The notes under the pieces: model-generated
Seen by the model: the letters and a program-made list of their open reading frames with translations, nothing else
The model's database searches: none
Told to the model about the DNA's origin: nothing
NCBI RefSeq assembly: GCF_028368935.1
Contig: NZ_JAQNDK010000001.1
Span: 2,914,001-2,978,000 of the forward strand
DNA: 64,000 bases
Source of the DNA: Sorangium aterium
GTDB taxonomy: Bacteria; Myxococcota_A; Polyangia; Polyangiales; Polyangiaceae
Direction: 5' to 3'
Position numbers and translations under genes: made by a program
Part shown: positions 37,002-44,699 of the stretch, one piece after another
How the letters are laid out: each line of letters begins with the position of its first letter
Position numbering within the stretch: position 1 is the first letter of the stretch

Positions 37002-37382
37002 TCACGGCAGCTGCGCGGACCTGGGCGCGCACCGCTGCATGTAGGCCGGCTCGGGGCAGCCGTCGTGCGTCAGGATCTCGCCGTCCAGGCACTTCACGAG
37101 CGCCGCCCGGATGTCGAGGCACCTCCCCCGCCCCGCCGCCACACATCGGTGCTCCGTGGTGGTCCCGTTGGCGCAGCCGTCGAGCTGCCCCTCGGGGCAC
37201 TCGAGGAGCGGCCCAGTCGAACAGTCGTTCTCCCGCCGCTCGCCGGCCGCCGTCGACGTCCCCTGGGTCGCCGGCTGCTGGCTGGAGCAAGCCGCGCTCG
37301 AGACGAGCGCGAGCCCCGTGAAAACGAGCCCCGTGAAGAAGAGGCTCAGGCCCCGACGGGGCGAGTGGCTGCGCGTGTTCAT
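37002..37382 (-). CDS. Cysteine-rich lipoprotein, 126 aa
   Basis: A predicted outer-membrane or inner-membrane lipoprotein: Arg-rich start, hydrophobic segment FFTGLVFTGLALVSSAAC with lipobox SAAC near residue 32. The mature part holds seven further cysteines (ENDCSTGPLLECPEGQLDGC, TEHRCVAAGRGRCLDI, ALVKCLDGEILTHDGC, YMQRC), probably disulfide-paired, like small myxobacterial extracellular lipoproteins. No known family is assigned. The ATG at 37382 has an AACGGAG-like purine run upstream. Its 3' end faces the end of the small Pro-rich gene, making the two convergent. Confidence 0.75.
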   Translation of the reverse strand: MNTRSHSPRRGLSLFFTGLVFTGLALVSSAACSSQQPATQGTSTAAGERRENDCSTGPLLECPEGQLDGCANGTTTEHRCVAAGRGRCLDIRAALVKCLDGEILTHDGCPEPAYMQRCAPRSAQLP

Positions 37383-37541
37383 ACCGTCGTTCTCCGTGGA
37401 TGAAGCCCGGCCGCGGAGCCCCGAAGGCGGGCCGCCGCCCGAGCGGCCGGCAGCCTACTCCACTCCACGGAACGACAGGGGCCCCGCGCGCGCCCGCCTC
37501 GTCCCGCAGGCGCGGCCCTGGTCAATACGCGATGCCCCTTG

Positions 37542-38177
37542 TCAAAACGCGCCGCCGCCGTGCGCGAGCAGCGACCAGCTGTCGCCGCCCGTCCGGTTCG
37601 TCACGCCGCCGATGGTCAGATCGTCGAAGAACGCAGGGCGGAAGTTGAACCGGGCGCCCACCTTGACGTTGCGCGTGACGAGCCGCTCCACGCCCGCGGT
37701 GAGCGGCACCGACACCGCGAACGGGTCGCCGCCGCGGCCCGCCCAGCCCACGTAGCCAACGCCCGCGACAACGAACGGCTGCACGATCGCCTCGTCAGCG
37801 CGCAGGATGTTGTAACGCAGGCCCGCGTCGAGCGCGGTCATCACCAGCGATTTCCCCGCGATCGTTCGCTGGTTCACCGAGCCGGTGTAGTTGCCCTCGA
37901 CGGCCACGCGCGGCGACATGGTCCCGGTCACCCGCACGTTCCAGCTCGGCCCGATGCCCGCGGCGCCGCCCACGTAGCCCAGCATGCCAAAGCCGCCCTC
38001 GACCGCGAGGGTCGGCTCGGGGATGCGCCGGATGAGCGGTTGATCCGCCGGAGGGATGTTGCCTGTCGGCCGGACGTGCTGATCCCGGCCCGCCGCGCCC
38101 TGCGCCTCCGCCGCGCCGGCGAGCGCCATCATTCCGGCGGCGGTCATGGCAGCCGCCGCGAGTCGTCGCGTGCTCAT
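37542..38177 (-). CDS. OmpA-like/OprF-like outer membrane beta-barrel protein
   Basis: A 211-residue outer-membrane protein. The signal peptide (residues 1-24) is cleaved after AEAQG. The remainder has alternating amphipathic strands with short turns, as in eight-stranded beta-barrels of the PF13505 type (EPTLAVEGGFGMLGYVGG, SPRVAVEGNYTGSV, VMTALDAGLRYNIL, IVQPFVVAGVGYVGWAG, NVKVGARFNFRPAFFDD). It ends in hydrophobic Gly-Ala-Phe, fitting the C-terminal aromatic signature for outer-membrane assembly. The ATG at 38177 lies just downstream of an AGAC..ACTGC region without a classical site. It is divergent from the YceI-like gene. Confidence 0.75.
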   Translation of the reverse strand: MSTRRLAAAAMTAAGMMALAGAAEAQGAAGRDQHVRPTGNIPPADQPLIRRIPEPTLAVEGGFGMLGYVGGAAGIGPSWNVRVTGTMSPRVAVEGNYTGSVNQRTIAGKSLVMTALDAGLRYNILRADEAIVQPFVVAGVGYVGWAGRGGDPFAVSVPLTAGVERLVTRNVKVGARFNFRPAFFDDLTIGGVTNRTGGDSWSLLAHGGGAF

Positions 38178-38489
38178 TGCAGTTGTCTCCGGTTGGCTCG
38201 TTCCGTCTTCGACGACCGCCTCGTGCACACCCCAGGCCACACGTGGCTGTGCAGCGCAGGTCCGGCGGGCTGCGCCCTGCGCCGCACCGGCGGCCGCGAC
38301 CGAAACCACGGCGCCGCTCGCACGTAGCTCGGACATGGAACCCATGGAACCGAGGCGCCGAGCGGGCAGGCGAGCCAGGGCGATGACCCCGATCTCCCTT
38401 CCCGGGCGCCGGCCTTCCTGTTCAAGTGGAGACCGCCGCGCGCCCTCGCGCGCGGGCGCGCAACAACTCGAGAGATGCAGGAGGCGAGC
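38178..38489. promoter_or_regulatory. Divergent region between the OmpA-like and YceI-like genes
   Basis: No gene on either strand. It contains the inverted motif GCCACACGTGGC around 38238-38249 (5-bp arms, AC in the middle) and a site AGGAGG just before the YceI-like start. Promoters for both genes must lie here, but no box stands out. Confidence 0.35.
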
Positions 38490-39326
38490 GTGAAGACGAT
38501 CCGGACAAGGACCTTGCTCCTCCTCGCGCTCGCGGCCGCCGGCCTGGGCGCGGCCGCGTGCCAGGGGGAGCAGCCGAGCCTCGCGCCCGCCGCGACAGAG
38601 CTCAAGGCGCCGGAGCCGAAGGCGCCCGCCGCGGCGGCCTTCGCGATCGACCGCGCGGGCAGCAAGGTCGAGCTCGTGATGGATGCGCCGCAGGAGAAGA
38701 TCCGCGGGCGGATCGCGGGCGCCGCCGCGGGGACGCTCCAGGTCGACCCCGCCGACATCACGAGGACGACGGGCCTCATCACGGTCGACCTCTCCACGAT
38801 CGAGCTCTTCCAGACCGCCGTGGGCGACGACGGCAAGCCCGGCGAGGAGAAGAAGAGCGACCTGCAGAACCAGCACGCGCGCACCTGGCTCGAGATCTCG
38901 AAGGACACGCCCGACGACGTCCGGGCGAAGAACGAGAAGGCCCAGTTCGCGATCCGGTCGATCTCGACCTCCGGCGAGAAGGACCTGTCGAAGCTGTCCG
39001 GCGCGGAGCGGACGGTGACCGTCACGGCGTCGGGCGACCTGCTGCTGCACCAGCGGCAGTCCCCGAGGACCGTGGAGCTCATCGCCACGTTCAGGTACGA
39101 GGGCGACAAGCCCGCCAGCGTCACCGTGAAGACGGCGAAGCCGTTCCCGGTGGGGCTCGCCGAGCACGACGTCCGCCCGCGCGAGGCGTTCGGCAAGCTC
39201 GCCCAGAAGACGCTCGAGGTGCTCTCGCCCAAGGTCGCCAAGGAGGCGTTGGTGACGCTCGAGCTGACCGCGACCGCCGGCGCGGCCCCCGCGGCGCCGG
39301 CGGCAGCGGACGGCGGCGCGCGGTGA
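38490..39326 (+). CDS. YceI-like lipoprotein
   Basis: A 278-residue predicted lipoprotein (signal with lipobox GAAAC near residue 25). The mature part reads as a YceI-like lipocalin fold: FAIDRAGSKVELVMDAPQEKIRGRIAG at the start, ITRTTGLITVDLSTIELF, HARTWLEI, DLLLHQRQSPRTVELIATFRYEG and VTVKTAKPFPVGL. YceI proteins bind long-chain isoprenoids and are often near stress or metal-response genes. The start is set at GTG 38490 rather than the ATG at 38475, because AGGAGG at 38479-38484 is ideally spaced and would otherwise lie inside the gene. It precedes the bufferin-like cluster by 177 bp and may share its regulation. Confidence 0.8.
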   Translation: MKTIRTRTLLLLALAAAGLGAAACQGEQPSLAPAATELKAPEPKAPAAAAFAIDRAGSKVELVMDAPQEKIRGRIAGAAAGTLQVDPADITRTTGLITVDLSTIELFQTAVGDDGKPGEEKKSDLQNQHARTWLEISKDTPDDVRAKNEKAQFAIRSISTSGEKDLSKLSGAERTVTVTASGDLLLHQRQSPRTVELIATFRYEGDKPASVTVKTAKPFPVGLAEHDVRPREAFGKLAQKTLEVLSPKVAKEALVTLELTATAGAAPAAPAAADGGAR

Positions 39327-39433
39327 GCGCGGCGCGCCGCCCGCGAGTGAGCCGTTGCGGCGACGCAGCGGCTCTGAGATGACACGGCGGTCCGGAAGCC
39401 GCCGGGAGCCGGATCACGCCTGTGCCCGCCGGA

Positions 39434-39484
39434 GGGCGCAGGCCCGTCGAGACGACAACGGTGGGCGCAGGCCCGTCGAGACGA
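39434..39484. promoter_or_regulatory. Two direct repeats upstream of the RiPP precursor
   Basis: GGGCGCAGGCCCGTCGAGACGA occurs, in two halves, at 39434-39455 and again at 39463-39484, 29 bp apart, 19 bases before the precursor's ATG. The spacing of roughly three helical turns could mark tandem sites for an activator or ECF-type promoter elements. No -10 box is obvious. Confidence 0.5.
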
Positions 39485-39503
39485 GAACCAGAGGAGCCAC
39501 ACG

Positions 39504-39917
39504 ATGCTGTCGAAGAAGAGCATTTACGAGACCCTCGCCGCGTTGAGCGCCGGCGCCATGGTGATGAGCGGCTGCGCCGGCGCGCAGGCGCCGGTCAACG
39601 CGAGCGAGGTCCCCGCAGAGCAGACCGCCCCCGCCGCCCCGGCCGAGCCCGCGTCGGCGCCCGCGCCGACCGAGGCCGCCTCCGGCGACGCCGCCGCGGG
39701 CGCGAACGTCCCCGCCGCCCCGGCCGAGCCCGCGCCGCCGAGCGACGCGCAGTCCGCCGCGACCTCGCCGAAGGTCGCCCCGACGGCCACCCCGGCGGCC
39801 ACGGCCGCGCCGCCCACGCCGCCCACCGCCGCCCAGGCCAAGCCCGGCGCCAAGAAGACGGGCGCCGCCGGGAAGAAGCCCGGCCACGCGGGCTGCGGCC
39901 AGGGCACCTGCGGCTGA
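39504..39917 (+). CDS. Lipid-anchored bufferin-like RiPP precursor
   Basis: A 137-residue precursor-like protein. Residues 1-23 are a lipoprotein signal with Cys24 in the lipobox MSGC. Residues 25-118 are a Pro/Ala-rich tether with a repeated APAEPA motif. The last 18 residues are basic and Gly-rich and end in AGCGQGTCG (Cys131, Cys136). Cys-Gly repeats at the C-terminus resemble the EGxCG-type modification sites of MNIO-processed RiPP precursors such as bufferins, but no DUF2282 domain is present. The MNIO gene follows by 31 bp. The likely product is a surface-anchored peptide with one or two modified cysteines that bind copper. The ATG at 39504 has a GAGGAG site. This identification is inference from context. 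Confidence 0.7.
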   Translation: MLSKKSIYETLAALSAGAMVMSGCAGAQAPVNASEVPAEQTAPAAPAEPASAPAPTEAASGDAAAGANVPAAPAEPAPPSDAQSAATSPKVAPTATPAATAAPPTPPTAAQAKPGAKKTGAAGKKPGHAGCGQGTCG

Positions 39918-39948
39918 TCGCGGCCCCCCGCGCCCTCCCCGTACCTCC

Positions 39949-40830
39949 ATGACCGGCAGCGCGCTCACCGGCGTCGGCCTCGGGCTCCGATGGGAGTTCC
40001 TCGACGAGGTGCTCGCGGCGCTCGACGCGCCCGATCGCGGCGCGCGCGACGCGGCGCTGCCCGTCCCCTTCTTCGAGCTCTCCCCCGAGAACTACATGCG
40101 GCGCGGCGGCTACTTCCCCGCCGCGATCGGGCGCGTCCGGGAGCACCGCCCGATCCTGACGCACGGGCTCACCCTGTCCGTCGGCGGGCTCGATCCGCTC
40201 GACGCCGGCTACCTGCGCGCGCTCGGGGGGTTCCTCGAGCGGCTCGATCCCCCCTTCCACAGCGACCACCTCTGCTTCTCCGGGGTCGACGGCGCGTTCC
40301 TCCACGACCTCCTGCCGCTCCCGCACACGTCCGCGGCCGCCGCCCACGCCGCGGCCCGCATCCGCGAGGCGGAGGAGCGGCTCGAGCGCCCGATGGCGAT
40401 CGAGAACATCACGTACTACCTGGTCCCGGGCCGCGCCTCGCTCGACGAGGCCGACTTCCTCGTCGAGGTGCTCGAGCGCGCCGGCTGCCGGCTCCTCCTC
40501 GACGTGAACAACGTCTACGTCAACGCCCGGAACCACGGCTTCGACCCGATCGCGTTCCTGGAGAAGATCCCTCCCGAGCGCGTGGCCGCGATGCACGTCG
40601 CGGGGCACGAGTGGCGCAACGACGCGGAGGTCCTCGTCGACACGCACGGCGCGCCCGCCATCGCCCCGGTGCTCGACCTGCTCGCCCGCGCGGTCGCGCG
40701 GACCGGGCCGGTGCCGGTCGTGCTCGAGCGGGACAACGACGTGCCGCCGCTCGGCGCGCTGCTCGCCGAGCTCACCGAGGTCGAGGCGGCGTACCGGCGC
40801 GGGCTCGCCGCGCGGGAGGCGCGGGCGTGA
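39949..40830 (+). CDS. MNIO (DUF692) peptide-modifying iron oxidase, BufB-like
   Basis: A multinuclear non-heme iron-dependent oxidase of 293 residues, the family of MbnB (methanobactin), TglH and BufB, which convert peptide cysteines to heterocycles. The iron ligands sit in order: ELSPENYM (Glu43), [10 protein letters not shown] (His72), FHSDHLCF (His104, Asp106, His107), IENITYY (Glu152, Asn153), LDVNNVYVN (Asp185), [11 protein letters not shown] (His216, His220), VDTHGAP (Asp231, His233) and [11 protein letters not shown] (Glu260). All expected ligands are visible. It is placed 31 bp after the precursor and overlaps the partner gene by GTGA. The likely substrate is the C-terminal cysteine motif of that precursor. 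Confidence 0.9.
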   Translation: MTGSALTGVGLGLRWEFLDEVLAALDAPDRGARDAALPVPFFELSPENYMRRGGYFPAAIGRVREHRPILTHGLTLSVGGLDPLDAGYLRALGGFLERLDPPFHSDHLCFSGVDGAFLHDLLPLPHTSAAAAHAAARIREAEERLERPMAIENITYYLVPGRASLDEADFLVEVLERAGCRLLLDVNNVYVNARNHGFDPIAFLEKIPPERVAAMHVAGHEWRNDAEVLVDTHGAPAIAPVLDLLARAVARTGPVPVVLERDNDVPPLGALLAELTEVEAAYRRGLAAREARA

Positions 40831-41786
40831 GCGCAGCGCGCGAGGCGGGCGAGACGCGCGGGACGTGCGAGACGCGCGGGACGTGCGAGACGCGCGAGAC
40901 GTCGAACGCGCCGCCGCCGGAGCTCGCGGCGCTGGAGCGAGCGCTCCAGCGGAGCGTGACCGCGCCGGACGGCGAAGCGATCACGGCCGATCCACGCGCG
41001 TGGCTCGCCCGCGCCGGGCTCGAGGGGCCGGACCTCGAGGCGATGGCCGCGCTCCCGCCGAAGCGGCTGCTGCTCTACCGGAGCCTCATCCGTCGCGGGC
41101 TGATGGGCGCGATCCGCGCCGGGATCCCCCGGACCGCGGCGCGGCTCGGCGAGCGGTTCGAGGCGGACGTGGCGCGCTTCATCGAGGGGGAGCCGCCCCG
41201 GTCGCGCTACCTCCGCGACGTCGCGTTCGAGTTCGTGGGCTTCGCGGCGCCGCGCTGGGCCGGGGATCCGGAGGTCCCCGCGTACCTCGCGGATCTCGCG
41301 CGCCACGAGCTGGCCGCCTTCGCGGCGGCGTGCGCCGAGCAGGACGAGGAGGTCGCCGCGGGCGGGGCGTCAGGGCCGCTCGGCGACGAGGCGCCGGGGA
41401 CGCCGCGCCATGAGGCGCCGGGGCCCTTGGGCGAGGAGCTGTCGCTCGACCGGGGGGCGCGCTTCCAGCGGGCCGCGGCGCTCGTGCGCTACGAGCACGC
41501 GGTCCACAGGCTGCAAGGCGACGAGTCCGCGCGCGACGTGCCGGCGCGCGAGCCCACGCGCCTGCTCGTGTACCGCGACGCCGCGCACGACGTGCGCTTC
41601 CTCGAGCTCACGCCGCTCGCGGCCGAGATCCTGGGCCGCCTCCTCGCGGGCGCCGCGCTCGGAGACGCCGTGGTCGCGGGCTGCGCCGCGCTGGGACACC
41701 CGGTCGACGGGCCGGTGCTGGAGAGCACCGCGGCCCTGCTGAGCGACCTCGCCGAGCGCGGGGCGCTCCTCGGGCCTTCGCGATGA
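40827..41786 (+). CDS. BufC-like partner (DUF2063) of the MNIO enzyme
   Basis: The recognition and delivery partner expected beside an MNIO enzyme, 319 residues. After an odd N-terminal run ([19 protein letters not shown], from an 18-bp DNA repeat) residues 30-140 show the DUF2063 pattern: [62 protein letters not shown] Gly/Pro-rich linker follows. Residues 235-319 form a winged-helix-like domain ([29 protein letters not shown] and [17 protein letters not shown]), probably the leader-peptide binding part. The GTG at 40827 overlaps the MNIO stop (GTGA), with GGGAGG upstream. The extra N-terminal repeat has two Cys, which is unusual for the family. Confidence 0.8.
   Translation: MSAAREAGETRGTCETRGTCETRETSNAPPPELAALERALQRSVTAPDGEAITADPRAWLARAGLEGPDLEAMAALPPKRLLLYRSLIRRGLMGAIRAGIPRTAARLGERFEADVARFIEGEPPRSRYLRDVAFEFVGFAAPRWAGDPEVPAYLADLARHELAAFAAACAEQDEEVAAGGASGPLGDEAPGTPRHEAPGPLGEELSLDRGARFQRAAALVRYEHAVHRLQGDESARDVPAREPTRLLVYRDAAHDVRFLELTPLAAEILGRLLAGAALGDAVVAGCAALGHPVDGPVLESTAALLSDLAERGALLGPSR
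40851..40904 (+). repeat. 18-bp tandem repeat in the partner gene
   Basis: Three copies of GAGACGCGCGGGACGTGC (the last reads GAGACGCGCGAGACGTCG) at 40851-40868, 40869-40886 and 40887-40904 encode the repeated peptide ETRGTC near the N-terminus of the BufC-like protein. Expansion or contraction would stay in frame. Confidence 0.85.
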
Positions 41787-42517
41787 TCGCCGGCGCGCAG
41801 ACGGTGTATGCCGTCAGGACCGCCATGGACGAGCTCGCCCTGAACGAAGCGATGGACCGGTACGCGTGCGGCGACGCGCGCGCGTTTCCGGAGCTGCACC
41901 GCGCGCTCGCGGCGCGCCTCCTCGCGTACCTCACCCGCATGAGCGGCTCGGAGACGCTCGCGGGCGACCTGACGCAGGAGACGTTCCTGCGGATGCACCG
42001 GGCCCGATCGAGCTTCGCCCGCGGCGGCGCCGTCGCGCCGTGGGCCTACGCCATCGCGCGCAACGTCTACCTCGATCACGCGCGCGCCCAGAAGCACCGC
42101 GGCACCGAGCGCCTCCCGAGCGATCCCGGCGCGGAGCCGCCAGACGCGCGCGGCGCGGACGCGGAGGCGGTCGCGATCGCCTCCGAGACGGCGCGGGCGG
42201 TGGAGCGGACGCTGGCGAGCCTCCCGGCGTCGCAGCGCGACGCGTTCATCCTCCTGCGGTACGAAGGGCTGAGCGTGCAGGACGCCGCGGCGGTCCTGGG
42301 GACGACCACGAGCGCGGTGAAGCTCCGCGCGTTCCGCGCCTACGAGGCGCTGCGGGCGGCGCTCGAGGAGCTCAAGCGGCGGCCCGAGGCGGACCGCGGC
42401 GCGGGCAGGGGCGCGGAGGAGGGGAACGACGACCGGCCCGCGACAACGAGACCGGAGCGGAGCGGCCGCCGCGGCAAGGGGCAGGCAGGCGTGCGCGGAG
42501 GTGCCGATGGTGAATGA
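41783..42517 (+). CDS. ECF-family RNA polymerase sigma factor
   Basis: A 244-residue extracytoplasmic-function sigma factor. Region 2: [32 protein letters not shown] then [15 protein letters not shown]. Region 4: [27 protein letters not shown] followed by the recognition helix [19 protein letters not shown] disordered, basic and acidic C-terminal tail of about 45 residues is longer than usual. The ATG at 41783 overlaps the partner gene's stop (ATGA); a second ATG at 41825 also has a family-like start ([14 protein letters not shown]). Its gene overlaps the NrsF-like gene, so the pair is coexpressed. It is expected to direct transcription of the precursor, MNIO and partner genes. Confidence 0.9.
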   Translation: MIAGAQTVYAVRTAMDELALNEAMDRYACGDARAFPELHRALAARLLAYLTRMSGSETLAGDLTQETFLRMHRARSSFARGGAVAPWAYAIARNVYLDHARAQKHRGTERLPSDPGAEPPDARGADAEAVAIASETARAVERTLASLPASQRDAFILLRYEGLSVQDAAAVLGTTTSAVKLRAFRAYEALRAALEELKRRPEADRGAGRGAEEGNDDRPATTRPERSGRRGKGQAGVRGGADGE

Positions 42518-43187
42518 GAGCGACCTACTGAAAGGGATGGAGGAGATCCCCGATCCCGCGGCCCACCTCGCCGCCCGCCCGCCGCCCGCCGTGGCCAAGG
42601 CGCCGGCCGAGCCGTCGCTGACGCGCCCGACGCGTGAGCGCCGCTCCTGGAGCGCGCTCCTGGCCGGGCTCGGCTGGATCCTGCTCGTGAGCTGGTGGGA
42701 GGGCTTCCGCGACGACCTCCCCTCTCTCCGGGTCGCCGTCCCGCTCGCCGTCACGGCGGCGCTCTCCGGTCTCGGCCTGCTGCTCGCGCTAAGCCCGCGC
42801 GCCCGGGGCCTGCCGGCCGGTGTGAGGGCGATCCAAGCGCTCGTCGTCGCGGTGCCGGCCGGGTTCCTGGCCGCGGCCGTCGCGACGTCGCCCATGGCCG
42901 ATCCGCCGGTGCCGCTGGCGACGCACCTCCGGTGCGTCGCCAGCGCCGTCGGCACGGCGGTCCTGCCGTTCACGCTGGCGGCGCTCGTGCTGCGCCGCTC
43001 GTTCCTGTCGGCGCCGGCGTGGCGTGGCGCCGCGATAGGAGCCCTGTGCGGCCTCGGGGTGGTGGTCGGCATCGGGACGCACTGCGACATCGACGATCTC
43101 CTCCACATCGCGTTCGCCCACGGCGTGCCCATCGCGGCCGGCGCGCTCCTCGGCGCCGCCGCCGGGGCGCTGCGCGGGCGAGCCTGA
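42507..43187 (+). CDS. DUF1109/NrsF-like membrane anti-sigma factor
   Basis: A 226-residue integral membrane protein with about six hydrophobic helices (LLAGLGWILLVSWW, VAVPLAVTAALSGLGLLLALS, ALVVAVPAGFLAAAVATS, AVLPFTLAALVL, AAIGALCGLGVVVGIG, IAFAHGVPIAAGALLGAAAGAL). The end matches NrsF/DUF1109, the anti-sigma partner of SigF in Caulobacter, where conserved cysteines are needed for sensing. Cys143 (THLRCVAS), Cys181 and Cys193 in THCDIDD provide candidates. The ATG at 42507 with GGAGG upstream overlaps the sigma gene by 11 bases. A GTG at 42501 is also open. The role is likely to hold the sigma factor at the membrane until metal or oxidative stress is sensed. Confidence 0.8.
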   Translation: MVNESDLLKGMEEIPDPAAHLAARPPPAVAKAPAEPSLTRPTRERRSWSALLAGLGWILLVSWWEGFRDDLPSLRVAVPLAVTAALSGLGLLLALSPRARGLPAGVRAIQALVVAVPAGFLAAAVATSPMADPPVPLATHLRCVASAVGTAVLPFTLAALVLRRSFLSAPAWRGAAIGALCGLGVVVGIGTHCDIDDLLHIAFAHGVPIAAGALLGAAAGALRGRA

Positions 43188-43343
43188 GGCGTCGCGCGGC
43201 GTCGCGCATCCTCCCCGGCCATCGCCGCGGGGCAGCGCGACCGCCGCGGACCTGCCGCCGCGCGCCGCGAAGAGGATCGCGCCGTGGCGCTTGCGCCGCG
43301 GCGCTGGCCAGGTCTAACGCAGGAGGCAGGAGAAACCAGGTCG

Positions 43344-44630
43344 ATGCAGCGCGCGCTCCTCTTTCTGGCGGCAGGGCTGTGGCTCGGATGCGGCGGCTCC
43401 GGCGCCGGAGCCGCGAACGACGGCGCCACGACGGGCGTCAGCGCCGGCGGCGGTGGCGGCGCGAGCCAGGGCGACGGCGCGAGCGTCAGCAGCACGAGCG
43501 CCAGCAGCGCGAGCGGCGGCGGCGCGGGCGGCAGCGGTGGAGCGGGCGGCAGCGGCGCGGGGGGCGGCGGCTCGCAGGCCGAACGCTCGTTCGTGGTCTA
43601 TGTCGGCAGTCACGAGGGGCTCTTCGTCTTCCGCCTGGACGACGCCGACGGCGCGCTCTCGGCCGTGCAGGGCCCGCTCGACGCCGAGATGAACCCGACT
43701 TTCCTCGCCGTCGACCCCGCGCACAAGCATCTCTTCGCGGCGAACGAGCTGAACGAGGTGGACGGGGAGCTGTCGGGCGCGGTGAGCGCGTTCCGGATCG
43801 ATCCCCAGGGCGGGACGCTCGAGCTCGTCAACAGGGCCTCCTCGAAGGGCGCGGGCCCCGCCCACCTGTCCACGGATCGCTCCGGGCGCTTCGTCCTCGT
43901 CGCCAACTACGCCGGCGGGACGGCGGCGGTGCTCCCCGTGGGCCAGGACGGCGCGCTCGGCCAGGCGGCCTTCGACGTGTCCTTCGGCCGCCGGGCGAGG
44001 TCGCACCACGCCATGACCGATCCGGCAAACCGGTTTGCGTTCGTCACCAACCTCGGGCTCGACGAGATAACGCAGCTCACCTTCGACGCGGACACGGGCC
44101 AGATGGAGCCGAACGACCCGCCCGCCCTCTCGCTCCCCGCGGACACGACGCCTCGGCACCTCGAGTTTCACCCGAACGGCCGGTTCGCCTACGTGATCAA
44201 CGAGTCTGCCGGCTCGATCACCACCCTGAGCTACGATCCGTCGCGCGGGACGTTCACGGCCCTGGCCACCGTCTCGACCTTGCCCGACGGCGCGAGCGCC
44301 GAGGAAAACGCCTCCGCCGAGGTCCAGGTGTCCCCGTCGGGCAAGTTCGTGTACGGGTCGAACCGCGGCCACGACAGCATCGCCATCTTCGCGGTCGATC
44401 CCGAGCGGGGCACGCTCACGCCCGCCGGCCATGCCTCGACGCAGGGCATGACGCCGCGCCATTTCCAGATCTCGCCGACAGGCAAGCTGATGCTCGTCGC
44501 GAACGAGGAGTCGGGGAACATCGTCGCGTTTCACGTGGACGAGGCGACGGGCGCCCTCGAGCCGACAGGCCGTGTCACCGAGGTCCCCGAGCCCACGTAT
44601 GTCGGGATCGTGGCCTTGCCGGACAGGTGA
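43344..44630 (+). CDS. Secreted 6-phosphogluconolactonase-like beta-propeller lipoprotein
   Basis: A 428-residue lipoprotein: lipobox LGC at residue 16, then a Gly/Ser/Ala linker to about residue 75. The remainder is a seven-bladed propeller of the Pgl lactonase family (PF10282): FVVYVGSHEGLFVFRLDD, NPTFLAVDPAHKHLFAANE, AHLSTDRSGRFVLVANYAGGTAAVLPV, TPRHLEFHPNGRFAYVINE, VQVSPSGKFVYGSNRGHDSIAIFAVD and TPRHFQISPTGKLMLVANEESGNIVAF. Cytoplasmic Pgl proteins hydrolyse 6-phosphogluconolactone, but the signal and linker place this one outside, so the substrate is unknown. The ATG at 44344-type repeat context is avoided by the clear AGGAGG before ATG 43344. It precedes a repeated 55-bp segment. Confidence 0.8.
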   Translation: MQRALLFLAAGLWLGCGGSGAGAANDGATTGVSAGGGGGASQGDGASVSSTSASSASGGGAGGSGGAGGSGAGGGGSQAERSFVVYVGSHEGLFVFRLDDADGALSAVQGPLDAEMNPTFLAVDPAHKHLFAANELNEVDGELSGAVSAFRIDPQGGTLELVNRASSKGAGPAHLSTDRSGRFVLVANYAGGTAAVLPVGQDGALGQAAFDVSFGRRARSHHAMTDPANRFAFVTNLGLDEITQLTFDADTGQMEPNDPPALSLPADTTPRHLEFHPNGRFAYVINESAGSITTLSYDPSRGTFTALATVSTLPDGASAEENASAEVQVSPSGKFVYGSNRGHDSIAIFAVDPERGTLTPAGHASTQGMTPRHFQISPTGKLMLVANEESGNIVAFHVDEATGALEPTGRVTEVPEPTYVGIVALPDR

Positions 44631-44639
44631 CCGCCGGGG

Positions 44640-44694
44640 CGCCCTCGCCCGCGCCCCGGTGACGTATCGCTCTATCGCCGAGAGGCGCCTCTGC
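44640..44694. repeat. Copy 1 of a 55-bp dispersed repeat
   Basis: The segment ends in ATCGCCGAGAGGCGCCTCT plus GC, 44674-44694, and matches 47300-47354 (exact over the final 21 bp, about five mismatches and one small gap before that). It contains the 12-bp palindrome AGAGGCGCCTCT (44681-44692). Here it lies between two convergent genes. Confidence 0.7.
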
Positions 44695-44699
44695 TTCTT

